Of a stretch of DNA of 64,000 nucleotides, positions 47,533 through 56,209 are shown one piece after another. The DNA lies in contig CAILEP010000006.1 of the NCBI GenBank assembly GCA_903833275.1, positions 47,027 to 111,026 of the forward strand, written 5' to 3'. This DNA is from an uncultured Bdellovibrionales bacterium (GTDB lineage Bacteria; Bdellovibrionota; Bdellovibrionia; Bdellovibrionales; UBA1609). The notes beneath the pieces are model-generated. The model was not told the DNA's origin, searched no databases, and worked only from the letters and a program-made list of their open reading frames with translations. A program made the translations under genes and the position numbers. The first letter of the stretch is position 1. Every line of letters starts with the position of its first letter.

Positions 47533-49302
47533 GTGAAAAAGGTCACTTCGCCGATGATTGCGTCGCTAGGTCTTGTGCTCTTGTTTGCTGGGGTCGTAAT
47601 CCAAAGTTTAAAACTAGTAGAGGTCGAGCCAGTCTTTGCGGTGTTGGCTGCAGCGGCGATTCTTGCTCTAGTCGCAAAATCGTTTAGCAATCAAATTAAG
47701 TTGAAAAAAATAGCAGAAAAGAAAATTCCAATTCTGCGCTTAAGAACTCAAAAGGTAGCCGAACGAGCGCATGACTTTATCATTGGCCGCGTAACTGAAC
47801 TTCGCCGCCCCCTTCAAGGTCTTGTCGGGATTCAGGAGCTCTTCTCTTCAGACACCTCGGCCCAAAGTGCTAACGATTTTTTTGAGATTGCTGACTTTTG
47901 TTCGCGCTACTTAATACGTCAGTTGGAGCGCATTCAATTTTTCTCTGAGCTAGAAAAACAGACCATTCGAATTGAGAAGTCAGATTTCTCTTTGCGTACG
48001 ATGGTCAGTGAAGCGCTTAAAATTGCATCCGAGCAGGCAAATTCTAAAGAGATCACCATTATTGAAGATTGGTCGGCCGATGTGCCAGATCAGGTGAGGG
48101 CACATCAACCAGCTCTACGGCAAATACTAATTGAACTCTTGGACAACTCGATTCGCTTCGGTGGGGGGCGCCGAGTCCATTTGAAAATTTCACCAGACCC
48201 GGAGAATAAAGACTCTTTCTTTATGCATGTGAGTGATTCGGGGCCTGGGCTTTCTGATCGTCAACTCGAATTGTTGAAGTCGCCAATTTCTTCAGGTGAC
48301 CGATTGATACCGTGGTCAGAGATTCGCAAAGGGTTGGGCCATGCGTTGATTAAAAAATTGGCCGATCGAATCGGGGCCCGTTTATTTGTAGACTCGCGAC
48401 GCGGGGTGGGCACGAGTATATCAATGTCATTTAAGGCTGAGCCCGCCGTGGCAGCAGTCGAGAAGAAAGGTGGGCCACGTACGCTCGTGCACCGCCGACC
48501 ATTGCGTATTTTGGTTGTCGACGACGAGATCGTCACTCGCCAGGTGGTTTGCGGTTTGTTGCAAACACTCGGTTATCACGCTGAGACGGCGATCAACGGG
48601 CATGACGCCGTGATGCGTGCTCAACGCGACCATTACGATCTCATTATGCTCGACATTGAAATGCCGGTGCTTGATGGCATGCAGGCAGCCGATATTATTT
48701 TAAATGGCCTTCACCTTTCGCAAAAGCCCCATATCGCAATGCTGACTTCGCACTGCACGCAAGACGTTCGCGATAGCATTGCGGCCCTTGGGGTGACGCA
48801 GTTTATGTCAAAGCCAGCGGGCCGTGACGAGATCGCAACTGCAATCGATCAGGCTTACGAAAAAATTGAAGAGCATTTGAAGCTGACTCAAGAGGCTAGT
48901 GAATTTGTGAAGCTTGATAGCGGATCGAAAGAGGCCCCGCGTGAAGCCACGTCTTTGATCAACTTTAATAAACTTTATTCGAATTTCGGCGAGAACATTT
49001 CGTCTTGCCGGCAAGTTCTCTACAATGCCAGTGATATTTTGACCTCAGACCTTGAGGCCTTGTCAGAAATGATAACTAAGAAAAACCACATTAAAACACT
49101 TTCAGTTCTTCATAAAATTCGGGGTGAGGTTGGCGCCATAATGTGCGAAAGCGCGGTGCTGGCGATTGATCGCATGGCCGAATGTGTGAAAGAGGGCGAC
49201 TCAAAAGTAATTCAGAAAGAATTTGATCAGTTGGCGGAGCTTATCGAAATGGTCTTGGTCGAGATCGAAGGCCTCAACCAGCAGAACCTTCAGGCGGCCT
49301 AG
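47533..49302 (+). CDS. Hybrid sensor kinase lacking the H-box histidine
   Basis: From the GTG at 47533 (TAGGGG upstream) the protein is 589 residues; the frame is open to 47164 but would overlap the opposite lipoprotein gene. Two membrane helices (about 6-26 and 32-50) are followed by a dimerisation helix whose H-box reads GRVTELRRPLQG: Thr88 stands where the phosphorylated His of SHELRxPL is expected. The ATPase domain looks intact (ILIELLDNSIRF, DSGPGL, KGLGHALIKKL). A receiver follows with Asp374 and Lys427, then an HPt-like domain with its His527 (LHKIRGEVG). It may be a pseudokinase or pass phosphate from another kinase. Confidence 0.85.
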   Translation: MKKVTSPMIASLGLVLLFAGVVIQSLKLVEVEPVFAVLAAAAILALVAKSFSNQIKLKKIAEKKIPILRLRTQKVAERAHDFIIGRVTELRRPLQGLVGIQELFSSDTSAQSANDFFEIADFCSRYLIRQLERIQFFSELEKQTIRIEKSDFSLRTMVSEALKIASEQANSKEITIIEDWSADVPDQVRAHQPALRQILIELLDNSIRFGGGRRVHLKISPDPENKDSFFMHVSDSGPGLSDRQLELLKSPISSGDRLIPWSEIRKGLGHALIKKLADRIGARLFVDSRRGVGTSISMSFKAEPAVAAVEKKGGPRTLVHRRPLRILVVDDEIVTRQVVCGLLQTLGYHAETAINGHDAVMRAQRDHYDLIMLDIEMPVLDGMQAADIILNGLHLSQKPHIAMLTSHCTQDVRDSIAALGVTQFMSKPAGRDEIATAIDQAYEKIEEHLKLTQEASEFVKLDSGSKEAPREATSLINFNKLYSNFGENISSCRQVLYNASDILTSDLEALSEMITKKNHIKTLSVLHKIRGEVGAIMCESAVLAIDRMAECVKEGDSKVIQKEFDQLAELIEMVLVEIEGLNQQNLQAA

Positions 49303-49816
49303 ATGATGATGTTTGCGACAATTGTGACGGCGATCGTTTGCTTAGGTCTGAGTAGCCTTTTGCTAGGCGCCGTATATAAACGCCGAAATCAGGGTCTTCT
49401 CCGGTTAAGAGTTCGGGCAGAGAATCGCGAAAATCCTTACGCGCGCTCCAGAATCGCATATAATCCTCCCAGCTAGCCCAAAGACGCTGGGTCTGTTTCG
49501 TCATTTTTTCTTCATAAACCAAGATGAAGGCTCGTTCGAAAAGAGCGATGAGAATATCAAAAATAATTTTTTTGCGTTCAAGCTGCTCTGGCGAGAGCGG
49601 CATCGTTTCTGCGTCCTTCGACATGAGTTGTAAATCTGAGTTTTGAATCAACAGTCTTGAAAAGTCGGCGTACTCATCTGAAAGTCGCTGATAGATTTCT
49701 TCTTGGTCATTGAGGCGCTCTCGAACTTGTTCAAGATAAAACACATAGACCGCAAAAGGGACGCCAAGCACCGCCACGATGTAGTATGCGAGTTCCCATT
49801 TATCTTTTAATTCCAT
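49274..49816 (-). CDS. Membrane-anchored protein of unknown function
   Basis: A 180-residue protein with one N-terminal membrane helix (about 9-27, LAYYIVAVLGVPFAVYVFYL), then a coiled segment (QVRERLNDQEEIYQRLSDEY) and a helical domain with several Trp/Phe residues (RLWASWEDYMRFWSARKDF). The end is Ser/Pro-rich. It resembles short bacterial proteins of unassigned function that follow transporters or kinases. Its 3' end overlaps that of the hybrid kinase by 29 bp. Confidence 0.68.
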   Translation of the reverse strand: MELKDKWELAYYIVAVLGVPFAVYVFYLEQVRERLNDQEEIYQRLSDEYADFSRLLIQNSDLQLMSKDAETMPLSPEQLERKKIIFDILIALFERAFILVYEEKMTKQTQRLWASWEDYMRFWSARKDFRDSLPELLTGEDPDFGVYIRRLAKGYSDLSKRSPSQLSQTSSSRPPEGSAG

Positions 49817-49875
49817 ATATCACGCTCTTGCACTAGGCCCAATTCTCGGTCATCTTTATACCACAGGGGTTCTTC

Positions 49876-50541
49876 ATGCACGCACTAATTGCACTATGGT
49901 TTTCATGGCTCAAATCTTGGGGTTACGCCGGAGTTATGGTTTTAATGGCCCTTGAGTCAACTGTACTTCCGGTCCCGTCCGAACTGGTTATACCACCGGC
50001 CGCATTTTGGGCGGCGCAGGGTAAATTTAATTTTTGGGGAGTTGTCCTCAGCGCCATCGTCGGCAGCTATATAGGTTCAGCAATCAGTTATGGCGTGATG
50101 CGCTGGGCTCAGGCCTTTGTTGCGCGAAAGTTTGGCGGCGTGCCGCTCGTGGGTGCAGAAAAAATGAAATCGCTCGAGGCTTGGGTTGAGCGGTTTGGTG
50201 CGCCGGGTGTTTTTTTCGCGCGACTGCTGCCAGTGGTTCGGCATTTGATTTCAATCCCTGCCGGGATTTTTAAAATGAACTTTGCGCGATTTAGCGTCGC
50301 GACTCTTTTGGGGTCGGCGCTCTGGTGCTACGTGCTCGCCCTTTTCGGCGAAAAGATCATTGGCCCCCACCCCGAGCTCATGAATTCACCTGAAGAAATG
50401 ATCGCGGCCGTGCGCACAGAGGCGCGCGGGTTTCTGTTCGCAATCGTTGGGTTCTTTATACTTTATGTTTTCGTTGAGTTTTTGCGCCGGCGCATTCTCA
50501 CGCGCCCGGCAAAAGAAACGGTTGGGTCGGTCGTTAAGTAA
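49876..50541 (+). CDS. DedA-family membrane protein (second copy)
   Basis: A 221-residue DedA/VTT-fold protein, probably a flippase for undecaprenyl phosphate or phospholipid. Landmarks are the N-terminal ESTVLPVPSELVIPPAAF, GSYIGSAISYGVMRWAQ and FFARLLPVVRHLISIPAGI with the conserved Arg residues. It is closer to E. coli DedA/YqjA-type proteins than the copy at 39318 by the E-x-x-x-P-x-P-x-E pattern. No partner is adjacent. Confidence 0.9.
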   Translation: MHALIALWFSWLKSWGYAGVMVLMALESTVLPVPSELVIPPAAFWAAQGKFNFWGVVLSAIVGSYIGSAISYGVMRWAQAFVARKFGGVPLVGAEKMKSLEAWVERFGAPGVFFARLLPVVRHLISIPAGIFKMNFARFSVATLLGSALWCYVLALFGEKIIGPHPELMNSPEEMIAAVRTEARGFLFAIVGFFILYVFVEFLRRRILTRPAKETVGSVVK

Positions 50542-50555
50542 CGACCACGTTACGG

Positions 50556-51806
50556 TTACTGGGCGAGCTCAGCGTTCGTGAAAACCCAAATTCCATCTTT
50601 TTGATTGGCAAGGATTAGGTTTATTTTTTCTTGCAGAGCCTTGCTCGCCGGGATCTCTTTGCGAACGATATTGTAGTCGCCATTGTCTGGGCCATTGCTT
50701 GCGCCGTAGCCACCCAAAAGATAAGCGCGATTTTCAGTGTTGCCCTTGATGCGAGAATCTCTCTCGAGAACAAGACACGCGCCCACCGTATTTAAATCAC
50801 AAAGTCGGCTGTCGATTAATGCTTTTGCGACTGTGCCTGGGATAAAAGTTTCGCGAATAGACGGGCCCTTTTTATTGGCCTGCAAAATCGTTTTTGTTGA
50901 TAGGCGAGTCATGTAGTTCAAGTCTTGAATCGGGGTTGCAAGCGGGTCTGCTTTCGAAACCTTAGCTAAGTTTTTAATTTGAGTAACGGCTGTGTAGATT
51001 TGAAAAGACTCCGCATCTAATTGAGATTTTGAAACGTAGTTTACAGTCAAAATATCGCTAGCGCCGCTAAGTAGCGAACTCGTGGCGGGTGCTATTGTCG
51101 CAGCTTGCGCCGGTGCTGCGGCGATCGGAGCAATTTGATTCTGAATAGCTGTTGGTGCGGCGTCAGTTGCGGCAGCGACAGCACCAGGTCGTGCAATCAG
51201 CGGCGCTTGGTAAGTCTGTTGCTGGGCTGCTGGCTGCTGGGCTGCTGGCTGCTGGGCAATTGCTGGTTGATAGGCTGGAGCTTGCTGATATATTGGCGCG
51301 GCTTGATATGTCGGGGCCTGTTGTGGGCGGCTCGGCGGGCAGGGCGCTCCAGAAATTGCATTGTTCGAAGTCGAGCCGCTGCTGCCGGTAACATAAACAA
51401 CTCGTGTAACCTCAGAAGTGGTTACGTTGGCGCTAGAGGCTCGAGTGCTGGTTGAATCATCAGAAGTATCAACCGGGCGCCTTCTATTGGCACGTGCTTC
51501 GGCTAAACGCGCGCGCTCGGCATTTCGGGTAGCATCAGCCTGAGCTTGAGCGAGCTGCCACTGAGAGTTGGCTTGTTGATTCTGCGGGCCCATCATGTTG
51601 TTCATTCCGTTTTGTTGAAAAGGTGAGTTCGGATTGTAAGGGCGGCCATAGTTATTTTGCCCATAGGGGTTTTGACCGTAAGGGTATTGGTTATTTGGGT
51701 TTGTTTGATTGTTGTTTGAGCTTCCGCTGTCCTTCGAACAAGCCGAAATGGCAAGCGAGGTCGCCATAAGTACGACAAGTTTAGAAACATAAGCTGGCTT
51801 CATCAT
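50556..51806 (-). CDS. Asn/Gln-rich lipoprotein
   Basis: A 416-residue lipoprotein with lipobox ISAC after the signal (MMKPAYVSKLVVLMATSLA). The start at 51806 has AAGGAG five bases upstream; the frame is open to 51839. The first 60 mature residues are Asn/Pro/Tyr/Gln-rich with short YGQN-type repeats, then an Arg/Ala-rich helix, a Ser/Thr stretch, and a Gln/Ala/Pro/Tyr repeat region (AYQPAIAQQPAAQQPAAQQ). The C-terminal 170 residues form a folded domain (ILTVNYVSKSQLDAESFQIY) with two cysteines that may pair. Unknown function; prion-like composition is notable. Confidence 0.75.
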   Translation of the reverse strand: MMKPAYVSKLVVLMATSLAISACSKDSGSSNNNQTNPNNQYPYGQNPYGQNNYGRPYNPNSPFQQNGMNNMMGPQNQQANSQWQLAQAQADATRNAERARLAEARANRRRPVDTSDDSTSTRASSANVTTSEVTRVVYVTGSSGSTSNNAISGAPCPPSRPQQAPTYQAAPIYQQAPAYQPAIAQQPAAQQPAAQQQTYQAPLIARPGAVAAATDAAPTAIQNQIAPIAAAPAQAATIAPATSSLLSGASDILTVNYVSKSQLDAESFQIYTAVTQIKNLAKVSKADPLATPIQDLNYMTRLSTKTILQANKKGPSIRETFIPGTVAKALIDSRLCDLNTVGACLVLERDSRIKGNTENRAYLLGGYGASNGPDNGDYNIVRKEIPASKALQEKINLILANQKDGIWVFTNAELAQ

Positions 51807-52028
51807 AAAAACTCCTTGCAGTAGGCCGCAATAGCCCATTGGTGTTCAGGACTGCTATGTGCACTGGGTGTGCCACTGTAACCCATTGTAATTACGCCAA
51901 AATTGTATGGTTTTTGTGACAATTAACGGCAACAGCGACATAAAATGGCACTCGAGATTGCCATATTTACAAGGCCCGGCTAAACCATTCGCATCAATAG
52001 CTTGTCGATTTTTTGAAAAGGGGAAGTA

Positions 52029-53510
52029 ATGGCCATCAGTTTGGTGATCTTGAGTCTTCTGATAGTCATTGGACTTTATTTTTCGAACAATCCGCTACAT
52101 CACACTCGAAAATTTATGGTTCGAAGATTCGTTAATTGGTTTCCGCTTGGGATGACCTACGCGTTTCTCTACATGGGTCGCTACAATCTAAATGTTGTTA
52201 AAAACGCTCTCGGGGCGGCGATAAGCAAAGAAGAGTTCGGGATCATTTTTGCGGCCGGCACCGTGACTTATGCCTGCTCGTTTTTCTTAAACGGCCCGCT
52301 GGTTGATAAAATTGGTGGTAAGAAGGGCATTTTGATCGCGGCGGTCGGCGCGTCTATATTTAACGGCTTAATGGGCCTGGTGACCTACCTATATCTAATG
52401 GGGCAATGGAAGACCAATTTAACGCTGACGTTTTCGATTCTCTATTCGTTGAATATGTTTTTTCAAAGCTACGGGGCTGTTTCAATTATTAAAGTTAAAG
52501 CCTATTGGTTTCACGTTCGCGAACGCGGGATGTTTGGCGCGATCTTTGGTACGCTCATTTCGTTCGGAGTCTATTTTGCTTTCGACTGGGGTCAGGCCAT
52601 TGTTGATGCGGTAAAATTAAATTTGGCCGCGCCAACGCCCATGCAGTCATTTCTGCGAACTGTATTTGCTGTCGAAGGTTCAAAGACCGATGCTGTTTGG
52701 CTCGTGTTTTTTATTCCGGCGGTTATTTTAATGGGCTGGGCGTTGCTCGATCTTTTTGTAATTAAGGACACACCCGATGAAGCGGGGTTTGACGAATTTG
52801 ACCCCGCCGATGCGTCGTCTGACGAGCCTGACGTTGAATTTACCATGCGCGAACTTCTGGCAAAGATATTTACCAACCCGATTCTTTTAACCGTCGCACT
52901 TGTTGAGTTTACTTCGGGAGTTCTTAGAAACGGGATTATGCAGTGGTATCCGATTTTTGCGAAAGAAATCCCGAGCGCGGGCCACCCTTTTCTGACTGAG
53001 CATTGGGGGCTAGTGATGATGGTAACCGGAATTATCGGCGGCTTTACTGCCGGGATGATTTCGGACAAGCTTTTTCATTCACGTCGTGGCCCTCCGGCGG
53101 TGATATTAAATTCGATCATGTTAGTGTGCATGACGGGGATGGCTTTCTTTCTGACGAGCTCGCCGACTGCGGTCGCGGTTTTCGTCGCCTTTCACGCGCT
53201 TTCGGTTATTGGCGTTCATTCGATTATGTCTGGTACAGCGGCAGCAGATTTTGGCGGGCGCAAGGCCACGGCTACAGCATCGGGCATCACCGATGCGTGT
53301 GTTTATTTGGGCACCGGGGTGCAATCAATGTCGCTTGGTTATCTTACGACGGCTAATTGGCATTTTTGGCCAGTGTTTTTAATTCCGTTTACAATTTTGG
53401 GGTTAGCGGTTTCGGCCCGCCTCTGGAAGAAACTGCCAGAGGCCACTCGACGCTACCTTCTGACCGTCGAGCAAATCAGCATTACAATTCGGACTGAGGA
53501 GCGACTGTAA
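52029..53510 (+). CDS. OPA-family MFS transporter (GlpT/UhpT-like)
   Basis: A 493-residue transporter with 12 predicted helices. YAFLYMGRYNLNVVKNAL matches the helix-1 signature of organophosphate:phosphate antiporters, where the Arg helps bind phosphate. LNGPLVDKIGGKKG is MFS motif A. A charged cytoplasmic loop (about 245-270, rich in Asp and Glu) separates the halves. GlpT- and UhpT-type proteins exchange sugar phosphates or glycerol phosphate for phosphate; for an intracellular predator these would give access to host metabolites (inference). The ribosome binding site AGGGG precedes the ATG. Convergent overlap of 29 bp with the next gene. Confidence 0.85.
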   Translation: MAISLVILSLLIVIGLYFSNNPLHHTRKFMVRRFVNWFPLGMTYAFLYMGRYNLNVVKNALGAAISKEEFGIIFAAGTVTYACSFFLNGPLVDKIGGKKGILIAAVGASIFNGLMGLVTYLYLMGQWKTNLTLTFSILYSLNMFFQSYGAVSIIKVKAYWFHVRERGMFGAIFGTLISFGVYFAFDWGQAIVDAVKLNLAAPTPMQSFLRTVFAVEGSKTDAVWLVFFIPAVILMGWALLDLFVIKDTPDEAGFDEFDPADASSDEPDVEFTMRELLAKIFTNPILLTVALVEFTSGVLRNGIMQWYPIFAKEIPSAGHPFLTEHWGLVMMVTGIIGGFTAGMISDKLFHSRRGPPAVILNSIMLVCMTGMAFFLTSSPTAVAVFVAFHALSVIGVHSIMSGTAAADFGGRKATATASGITDACVYLGTGVQSMSLGYLTTANWHFWPVFLIPFTILGLAVSARLWKKLPEATRRYLLTVEQISITIRTEERL

Positions 53511-54159
53511 AGACGCCCTTCATCATTAAAACTTCGCTCGCCATATCGCGAATGACATATTGGACATGTGTTTCATCAATAACAGTGGCTGTAAACCGCG
53601 CAATCAGGCCCGGCAATAAAAGAAAGCCGGTCGAGACGTTTTGATCTTTCGATTTCGAAATAATAATAGATCGGCTGATCGATTCATCGTCCCATTTCGA
53701 AAGCGCGTCCATTAGCTTTTGCTCTATAGTCATTGGCTCGCCAACAGCACGCTCTTCTCGGGTTTCAGTTACTTTCATGGCGATATCAAAGTGCTCCATA
53801 ACTTTTTTGCCGAGAGCGCGGGCCAAAAAGATATGCATCTCTTTGCGATCGCGATAAAGGGGGTTGGTCATTTTGAAAATCGGCATCGTCTGTGAGCCAA
53901 AAATTGTAGTTGTGTAGACCGCGACGGTTACGGTTGAGGCGAGTAGGGCCGTGCAACCGGCAATTGCGGTGGATTTAAACTTTTTAGAGAACGTCCAATA
54001 TTTGCGTTCGGCCTCAAAACTAGCCGGTTCTGCGGCCGGGCGAGCGGCCTTCGTCACGGCCATACGCTTGGGCATTCGGCTTTCGCCTTTTGCTAGCGGC
54101 GCGAATTGGCTGATCGCGAAAAATAGTAACACTGTGGATGAAATAACTTTTGGGTTCAT
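53482..54159 (-). CDS. Exported/membrane protein of unknown function
   Basis: A 225-residue protein with an N-terminal signal (MNPKVISSTVLLFFAISQF, cleavage near AKGES), a basic linker and a second hydrophobic segment at about 66-86 (TAIAGCTALLASTVTVAVYTTTIF). The remainder is a soluble alpha/beta domain (EMHIFLARALGKKVMEHFD, TVIDETHVQYVIRDM). No family is recognised. It may be a membrane protein with two helices or an exported one with an internal hydrophobic hairpin. Confidence 0.66.
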   Translation of the reverse strand: MNPKVISSTVLLFFAISQFAPLAKGESRMPKRMAVTKAARPAAEPASFEAERKYWTFSKKFKSTAIAGCTALLASTVTVAVYTTTIFGSQTMPIFKMTNPLYRDRKEMHIFLARALGKKVMEHFDIAMKVTETREERAVGEPMTIEQKLMDALSKWDDESISRSIIISKSKDQNVSTGFLLLPGLIARFTATVIDETHVQYVIRDMASEVLMMKGVFTVAPQSEL

Positions 54160-54218
54160 GGTGTTAGACGTTGCTCCTTCTCGTCTGGGCTATTAGTAGT
54201 GCAATTGGATGCGCGGCC

Positions 54219-54335
54219 TTAGCTCGAAGCACAGGCCAACTCAGCGCAATCTCTGTGAAAGTCTTTCTTGGCCTCGCGGCAATTGTCAGCTTTGTTGACA
54301 CAGGGCCTATTTTTTACAAACGCCTGGAGGCCCAC
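54219..54335 (-). CDS. Possible small cysteine-rich peptide or gene remnant
   Basis: In the 287-bp gap a GTG at 54335 opens a 38-residue frame with four regularly spaced cysteines (C-x6-C-x9-C-x4-C) and a protein-like, charged composition (NKADNCREAKKDFHRDC). There is no clear ribosome binding site or signal sequence, so it may be the end of a decayed gene. It could equally be chance. Confidence 0.22.
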   Translation of the reverse strand: MGLQAFVKNRPCVNKADNCREAKKDFHRDCAELACASS

Positions 54336-54446
54336 AAATAATCATGCTATTAGCGCATAATAAATTACAAATCATTCATTTTATTAATTTCAAAAAAAGG
54401 CTTAATTACTTGAATAACAAATCAAAATATCGGGCCGGGGGGCAGC

Positions 54447-54947
54447 ATGAGAACTTTTATTTTAACAATCGCGACGTTGATTAGCACCTTAAGTGTAGCC
54501 ACGGCTAAGGCCGATGGTTTTACCTGTGTCACTGAAGATGGCGATTTAAAAGTAAAGTTATACAACTTTGTGAATGCCGACAATGGCACCCGTGTGCCGG
54601 CGCGAATGATTGTGTCGAGTGGCAATAGCAACGACGGAGCTAAGACACTTGCGGTCTTCAATGCTGAAAGCGGCAATCTTGAAGTTGCGGCAGAATCGGC
54701 GGCTAGCGCGGGCACAATATATGTAGGCAAGGTGGATCTTCGATTTTCAGAGTTAAATACAAAAGAAGCAATGCTACTTGGCACGCGTCTGGGCGACATG
54801 ACAAAGCTAAGTCTGACCGTTGACTTTAAATATGGCGACAGTCTTGCAGGCGGCGAACAGGCAGAGGCGCTACTTACGATTGAAAGCCGTAACGGTATTG
54901 CGGTTCGAGAGCCGGCGATTTGCACACGCTACAAAAAGGTCGACTAA
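54447..54947 (+). CDS. Exported protein of unknown function
   Basis: A 166-residue protein with a signal peptide (MRTFILTIATLISTLSVAT, cleavage near AKADG) and a beta-rich mature part with two widely spaced cysteines (FTCVTEDG near the start, AICTRYKK at the end) likely joined by a disulfide. A GGGGGG site sits five bases before the ATG. Unknown family. It is followed 37 bp later by a similar-sized exported protein with the same architecture, and both face the convergent hit-like genes. Confidence 0.72.
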   Translation: MRTFILTIATLISTLSVATAKADGFTCVTEDGDLKVKLYNFVNADNGTRVPARMIVSSGNSNDGAKTLAVFNAESGNLEVAAESAASAGTIYVGKVDLRFSELNTKEAMLLGTRLGDMTKLSLTVDFKYGDSLAGGEQAEALLTIESRNGIAVREPAICTRYKKVD

Positions 54948-54984
54948 AAAAGATTTTTAATTTTTGAAACTAACGGAGGATTTT

Positions 54985-55509
54985 ATGTTTAATAGAAAAG
55001 TATTTCTCGCAATCTCAATTTTGGCGGCATCAATTTCAAGCCTAGCCGATGCAACGATCGAAGAGGCTGGTGGCGCCGCAACTGTGGTTTGTGATTTTAA
55101 TAAAGCTCAGAACCACGACTTCGGCGGCGGCGTTCTTAGCCTTACGGTTGATACCAACAGAGCAAAGGTTTCGGTAAAGTGTTCAGCCCCTGCGCCAGAT
55201 GGTTTCTGCTTAAGCGGCAGTCAGGTCGGCGGCAATACGCAATGGGTTTTGAAATCTCGAGTCAATTTTGAAGGCCAAAAAACTGACTTCTCAGATCTCG
55301 GAAAAACCACAAACCTTTATGTGATTGAGGGCAACAATCAAGATGATCAACAGTTTCTTTTGAATCTAATGGTGTCTTATTCTTCGATTCGCAAAAATGG
55401 TGTTCATACCCAAGAGCCGTCAGCACAGGCTTACATTGTGGTCATGGAAGGTTATGACAATATTGAAGGCAACACGGGTGCCGTGAACTGTCAGATTTCA
55501 GCGAAGTAA
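54985..55509 (+). CDS. Exported protein of unknown function
   Basis: A 174-residue protein. The ATG at 54985 (GGAGG at 54976-54980) gives the signal peptide MFNRKVFLAISILAASISS with cleavage near LADAT; the frame is open to 54964. The mature domain is beta-rich with four cysteines (VVCDFNK, VKCSAP, GFCLSG, VNCQIS), probably two disulfides. Same overall pattern as the preceding gene, so the two may be distant duplicates. Only 3 bp separate its stop from that of the convergent 109-residue protein. Confidence 0.72.
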   Translation: MFNRKVFLAISILAASISSLADATIEEAGGAATVVCDFNKAQNHDFGGGVLSLTVDTNRAKVSVKCSAPAPDGFCLSGSQVGGNTQWVLKSRVNFEGQKTDFSDLGKTTNLYVIEGNNQDDQQFLLNLMVSYSSIRKNGVHTQEPSAQAYIVVMEGYDNIEGNTGAVNCQISAK

Positions 55510-55512
55510 TAT

Positions 55513-55842
55513 TTAATCAGAATTTGATTCTGTCGCCGATTTCGGCGGCGATTTCTCTGCGGCGGGCTGATCACCAACACTGCTTTGATCAATTGAGCCG
55601 CCACCACCAAGGGCATCGCGAACCAACTGCTCGCGGCGGGCGCGATCAGAATCTAAATTGGCATTACGGTCTAACGTTGCTTTGTGCGCCTCTTGCGGGC
55701 GAAACGGTGCAGAATTAAGGGTCTCGATGGTGGTTTGAATTTGCAGGGCTTCTGCTGGCAGTCGAGACGTTGAGTCGTCGGCGAGCGCAAAAACCTGGCG
55801 CGACAGCAAAAGGGCTAAGGTTAACCAAAGCCGTCTATTCAT
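55513..55842 (-). CDS. Small exported protein, possible hit-locus member
   Basis: A 109-residue protein with a signal peptide (MNRRLWLTLALLLSRQVFA) and a hydrophilic mature part that looks disordered, rich in Gln, Ala, Ser and Asp, with a Gly run (ALGGGGSIDQ). The start overlaps the stop of the upstream gene by one base (TAATG), so the two are translationally coupled. By size, export signal and place at the end of a Tad pilus operon next to an RHS gene it is a candidate counterpart of Bdellovibrio Bd0108; sequence similarity could not be tested. Confidence 0.66.
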   Translation of the reverse strand: MNRRLWLTLALLLSRQVFALADDSTSRLPAEALQIQTTIETLNSAPFRPQEAHKATLDRNANLDSDRARREQLVRDALGGGGSIDQSSVGDQPAAEKSPPKSATESNSD

Positions 55843-56189
55843 TACTTAATTTCACCGGATTTTTTAGGGCTGTGCGTGGCCGCATTTAAAAGAGCTGAAT
55901 TTGCCACATCGCCCGGTTGCTGGACGGCGTTTCGATCTTTAGATGTGCTTTCTTTATTGCACCCAGATTCACAATTTTGGCCGACGGACTGTGATTCGGG
56001 TCGATCTGAGTTGAATTTCGAAAGGCCGATTCCGCCGACGTCGGCCGTCTGGCCCGCAGCGGGGCTCGCGGTCGTCGCACCTGTGCTCGCAAAACCGGCA
56101 AAAACCGGCGGGCAGGCGACCTGTATCGCCAGAAGGGCGACTAGGGTGGCGAGGGTGCTAGAGGTAGCGGCGACGGATTGAGATTTCAC
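55842..56189 (-). CDS. Small exported protein, possible hit-locus member
   Basis: A 115-residue protein starting at GTG behind AGGAG. Signal peptide to about residue 32 (LATLVALLAIQVACPPVFA). The mature part is low in structure, rich in Ser, Gly, Ala, Asn and Lys, and contains a close cysteine pair (CESGC). It lies 20 bp after the RHS gene and is coupled to the 109-residue gene. Like its neighbour it is a candidate for the small regulatory protein of the host-interaction locus. Function unknown. Confidence 0.66.
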   Translation of the reverse strand: MKSQSVAATSSTLATLVALLAIQVACPPVFAGFASTGATTASPAAGQTADVGGIGLSKFNSDRPESQSVGQNCESGCNKESTSKDRNAVQQPGDVANSALLNAATHSPKKSGEIK

Positions 56190-56209
56190 GCGGACTCCTG
56201 GTAAATAAC

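Noticed and set aside
54422..54925. 167-residue minus-strand frame opposite the exported protein at 54447
   Set aside because: The plus-strand gene has a signal peptide and a strong ribosome binding site; the minus frame is Ser/Leu-rich antisense.
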